Source: an uncultured Rickettsiales bacterium
Lineage (GTDB): Bacteria > Pseudomonadota > Alphaproteobacteria > Rickettsiales > UBA998
Length of the DNA stretch: 7,235 nucleotides
Direction of reading: 5' to 3'
Assembly: GCA_937982385.1 (NCBI GenBank)
Contig: CALJMC010000011.1
Coordinates: forward strand, 1 to 7,235
Shown piece after piece: positions 6,095-7,235 of the stretch. Made by a program: the position numbers and the translations under genes. How positions within the stretch are numbered: position 1 is the first letter of the stretch; each line of letters opens with the position of its first letter. Below the pieces are notes generated by a model. That model worked only from the letters and a program-made list of their open reading frames with translations, had not been told where the DNA came from and did no database searches.

Positions 6095-6535
6095 TTAACC
6101 CAGCATATCAACGCGTATCTGATGTCTGCCGCCAGCAAACTCTGTGGTAAGAAATTGCAGCAAGCACTCTTTTGCCACGTCATCACCAATCAGCCGCGCA
6201 CCAAGTGCTAAGATATTCGCATCGTTATGCTCTCGCGCTAGCTTGGCAGTCAACCCATTCTGACACAGTGCCGCACGCGCACCACCAACACGGTTTGCAG
6301 CAATCGAAATACCGACACCAGAACCACAGACAATCACGGCCAAGTCAGCCTTGCCATTCACAACTTCTTCAGCGGCGGCGCGACCATAATCAGGATAATG
6401 TACAGATTCTGTGCTGTTGGTGCCCAAGTCAATAACCTCGGAAACTTCCAGGAGCGATGCGGCATACTCTTTCAACATCTCTTTCATTGCATATCCAGCA
6501 TGGTCTGAGGCAAAAGCAAGGCGCATAGCGGTCAT
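6095..6535 (-). CDS. rpiB: Ribose-5-phosphate isomerase B (RpiB/LacAB family)
   Basis: Interconverts ribose 5-phosphate and ribulose 5-phosphate in the non-oxidative pentose phosphate pathway, in the cytosol. Its 146 aa are normal for the family. Visible motifs are ASDHAG at 9-14 (Asp11, His12 for substrate binding), CGSGVGISIAAN with the catalytic-base Cys70, REHNDAN with His103, and GGRHQIRV with Arg137 and His138 for phosphate binding. E. coli RpiB has the same order, with Cys66 and His99. The chosen ATG is preceded by GGAG 9 nt upstream; the ATG three codons later would be 18 nt from it, so the first is preferred. The gene converges on the pilin-like pair and diverges from the prepilin peptidase gene, suggesting independent transcription. 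In many alphaproteobacteria rpiB precedes glyA; here it does not. Confidence 0.95.
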   Translation of the reverse strand: MTAMRLAFASDHAGYAMKEMLKEYAASLLEVSEVIDLGTNSTESVHYPDYGRAAAEEVVNGKADLAVIVCGSGVGISIAANRVGGARAALCQNGLTAKLAREHNDANILALGARLIGDDVAKECLLQFLTTEFAGGRHQIRVDMLG

Positions 6536-6625
6536 TATCTAACACTCCGAAATGAAATAGCATGTGAATCCTACTAATGACTTAAAGCAATTGGATAATC
6601 CCCTCAAGCACTATATCGTGAAACT
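6536..6625. promoter_or_regulatory. Divergent rpiB / prepilin peptidase promoter region
   Basis: This 90-bp gap must carry transcription starts for both flanking genes. For the peptidase, GATAAT (6594-6599) and TATATC (6612-6617) are possible -10 boxes without convincing -35 partners. If the second is used, the mRNA would begin almost at the ATG. For rpiB only the ribosome-binding site GGAG is clear. Confidence 0.3.
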
Positions 6626-7235
6626 ATGATAGAATTACTATGGATACTCGTCGCCTTCACAGGCTTGTGCTTCGGCTCACTCATCACTCTGTTGAGTTGG
6701 CGGATTCCGCGTAGCATGCCCATTGGCGCGGTGCGTTCGCGGTGCCCGTCATGCGAGACAGCTCTTGGTGCGCGTGACCTCATCCCCTGCTTCTCATGGA
6801 TATTCTCGCGCGGCACCTGCCGTCATTGCAACACAAAAATACATTGGCGCTATCCCTTAACCGAACTTATCACGAGCACACTCTTCCTCTTTTTGTTCTA
6901 TCACTATGGAATATCATGGGAGTTTCTCAATTTCGCACTGCTCGGCGTATTACTCATCACCATGAGCGTGATTGACTTCGAACATTATATCATTCCCGAC
7001 TCGCTACAATGGGCGATGGGGCTGCTCGCCATTGCCTATCACTTAGCATTAATTGGCACATCGCCCGCCACACTTATGGTCAACGCACTGCTCGGCGTAT
7101 CGATTGGCTTGGGCATTAAATATGGATTTATATGGCTACGCAAAAAAGACGGATTGGGAATGGGTGATGTCAAATTCCTACTCGTAGCTGGGTTATGGAT
7201 TACACCCATCGGCTTAGTGCTAATGCTCTTTATAT
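6626..7235 (+). CDS. pilD: Type IV prepilin leader peptidase / N-methyltransferase (A24 family), 3' end outside the window
   Basis: An open frame of 203 codons runs to the window edge without a stop. It is a polytopic inner-membrane aspartyl protease that cleaves prepilin leaders and methylates the new N-terminus. TM1 (about residues 3-24) is followed by a cytoplasmic zinc-binding domain with Cys40, Cys43, Cys65 and Cys68 (RCPSCE, CRHC), then RYPLTELIT and further membrane segments. The catalytic aspartates are Asp117 (VIDFEHYIIPD) and Asp181 in the GxGD motif GMGD. Their spacing of 64 equals that of Pseudomonas PilD (149 and 213), as I recall it. The four cysteines point to a bifunctional PilD/GspO-type enzyme rather than a short archaeal or Tad-type one. 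The ATG at 6626 has no clear ribosome-binding site. The two pilin-like proteins encoded 600-1700 bp to the left are likely substrates. About 40-60 residues are probably missing at the C-terminus. Confidence 0.93.
   Translation, partial: MIELLWILVAFTGLCFGSLITLLSWRIPRSMPIGAVRSRCPSCETALGARDLIPCFSWIFSRGTCRHCNTKIHWRYPLTELITSTLFLFLFYHYGISWEFLNFALLGVLLITMSVIDFEHYIIPDSLQWAMGLLAIAYHLALIGTSPATLMVNALLGVSIGLGIKYGFIWLRKKDGLGMGDVKFLLVAGLWITPIGLVLMLFI

Noticed and set aside
6090..6101. Small palindrome GGGTTTTAACCC overlapping the rpiB stop codon, considered as a terminator.
   Set aside because: The stem is only four to five base pairs with almost no loop and no T-run follows on either strand.
6604..6816. 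A 70-codon minus-strand open frame over the start of the prepilin peptidase gene.
   Set aside because: It is antisense to a frame with clear zinc-domain cysteines and membrane segments, and shows no domain of its own.

Overview
This window looks like chromosomal DNA of an alphaproteobacterium with moderate G+C. The evidence is an AlaC/LL-diaminopimelate-type aminotransferase beside a class I PHA synthase, RpiB of the standard short form, and type IV prepilin-like proteins with a one-domain prepilin peptidase. The lineage is inferred from gene types and arrangement; nothing here fixes a genus. No insertion sequence, phage gene, integrase or CRISPR array is visible, and the genes are mostly tightly packed.

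Left third (8-2602, minus strand): a two-gene operon. The first gene encodes a Pro/Gln/Met-rich lipoprotein that I do not recognise. The second is an alaC-like aminotransferase. They are 9 nt apart, and the aminotransferase ribosome-binding site overlaps the lipoprotein stop codon. A divergent intergenic region (about 2603-2795) holds candidate promoters in both directions and a TGC/GCA palindrome that could be a PhaR-type operator.

Middle (2796-4745, plus strand): phaC, a complete class I polyhydroxyalkanoate synthase with the Cys339-Asp496-His524 triad. It is followed by a stand-alone tRNA-Ala(UGC) with encoded CCA and its own near-consensus promoter. No phaA, phaB or phasin gene is in view, so monomer supply and granule proteins must be encoded elsewhere.

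Right third (4746-7235): two tandem prepilin-like genes on the plus strand. The first is full length (264 aa). The second (109 aa) is collinear with it but lacks 105 internal codons and the C-terminal region. They converge on rpiB (minus strand). Beyond rpiB, and divergent from it, is the prepilin peptidase gene (pilD type), which runs off the right edge of the window. The peptidase would be expected to cleave the leaders of both pilin-like proteins, so this end resembles a small pilin or pseudopilin locus interrupted by a housekeeping gene.

Most genes are ordinary, well-understood families. The points that deserve a second look are the shortened pilin paralogue, whose N-terminal peptide is conserved despite mostly different codons; the unrecognised lipoprotein coupled to alaC; the lone tRNA-Ala(UGC); and the possible phaC operator.
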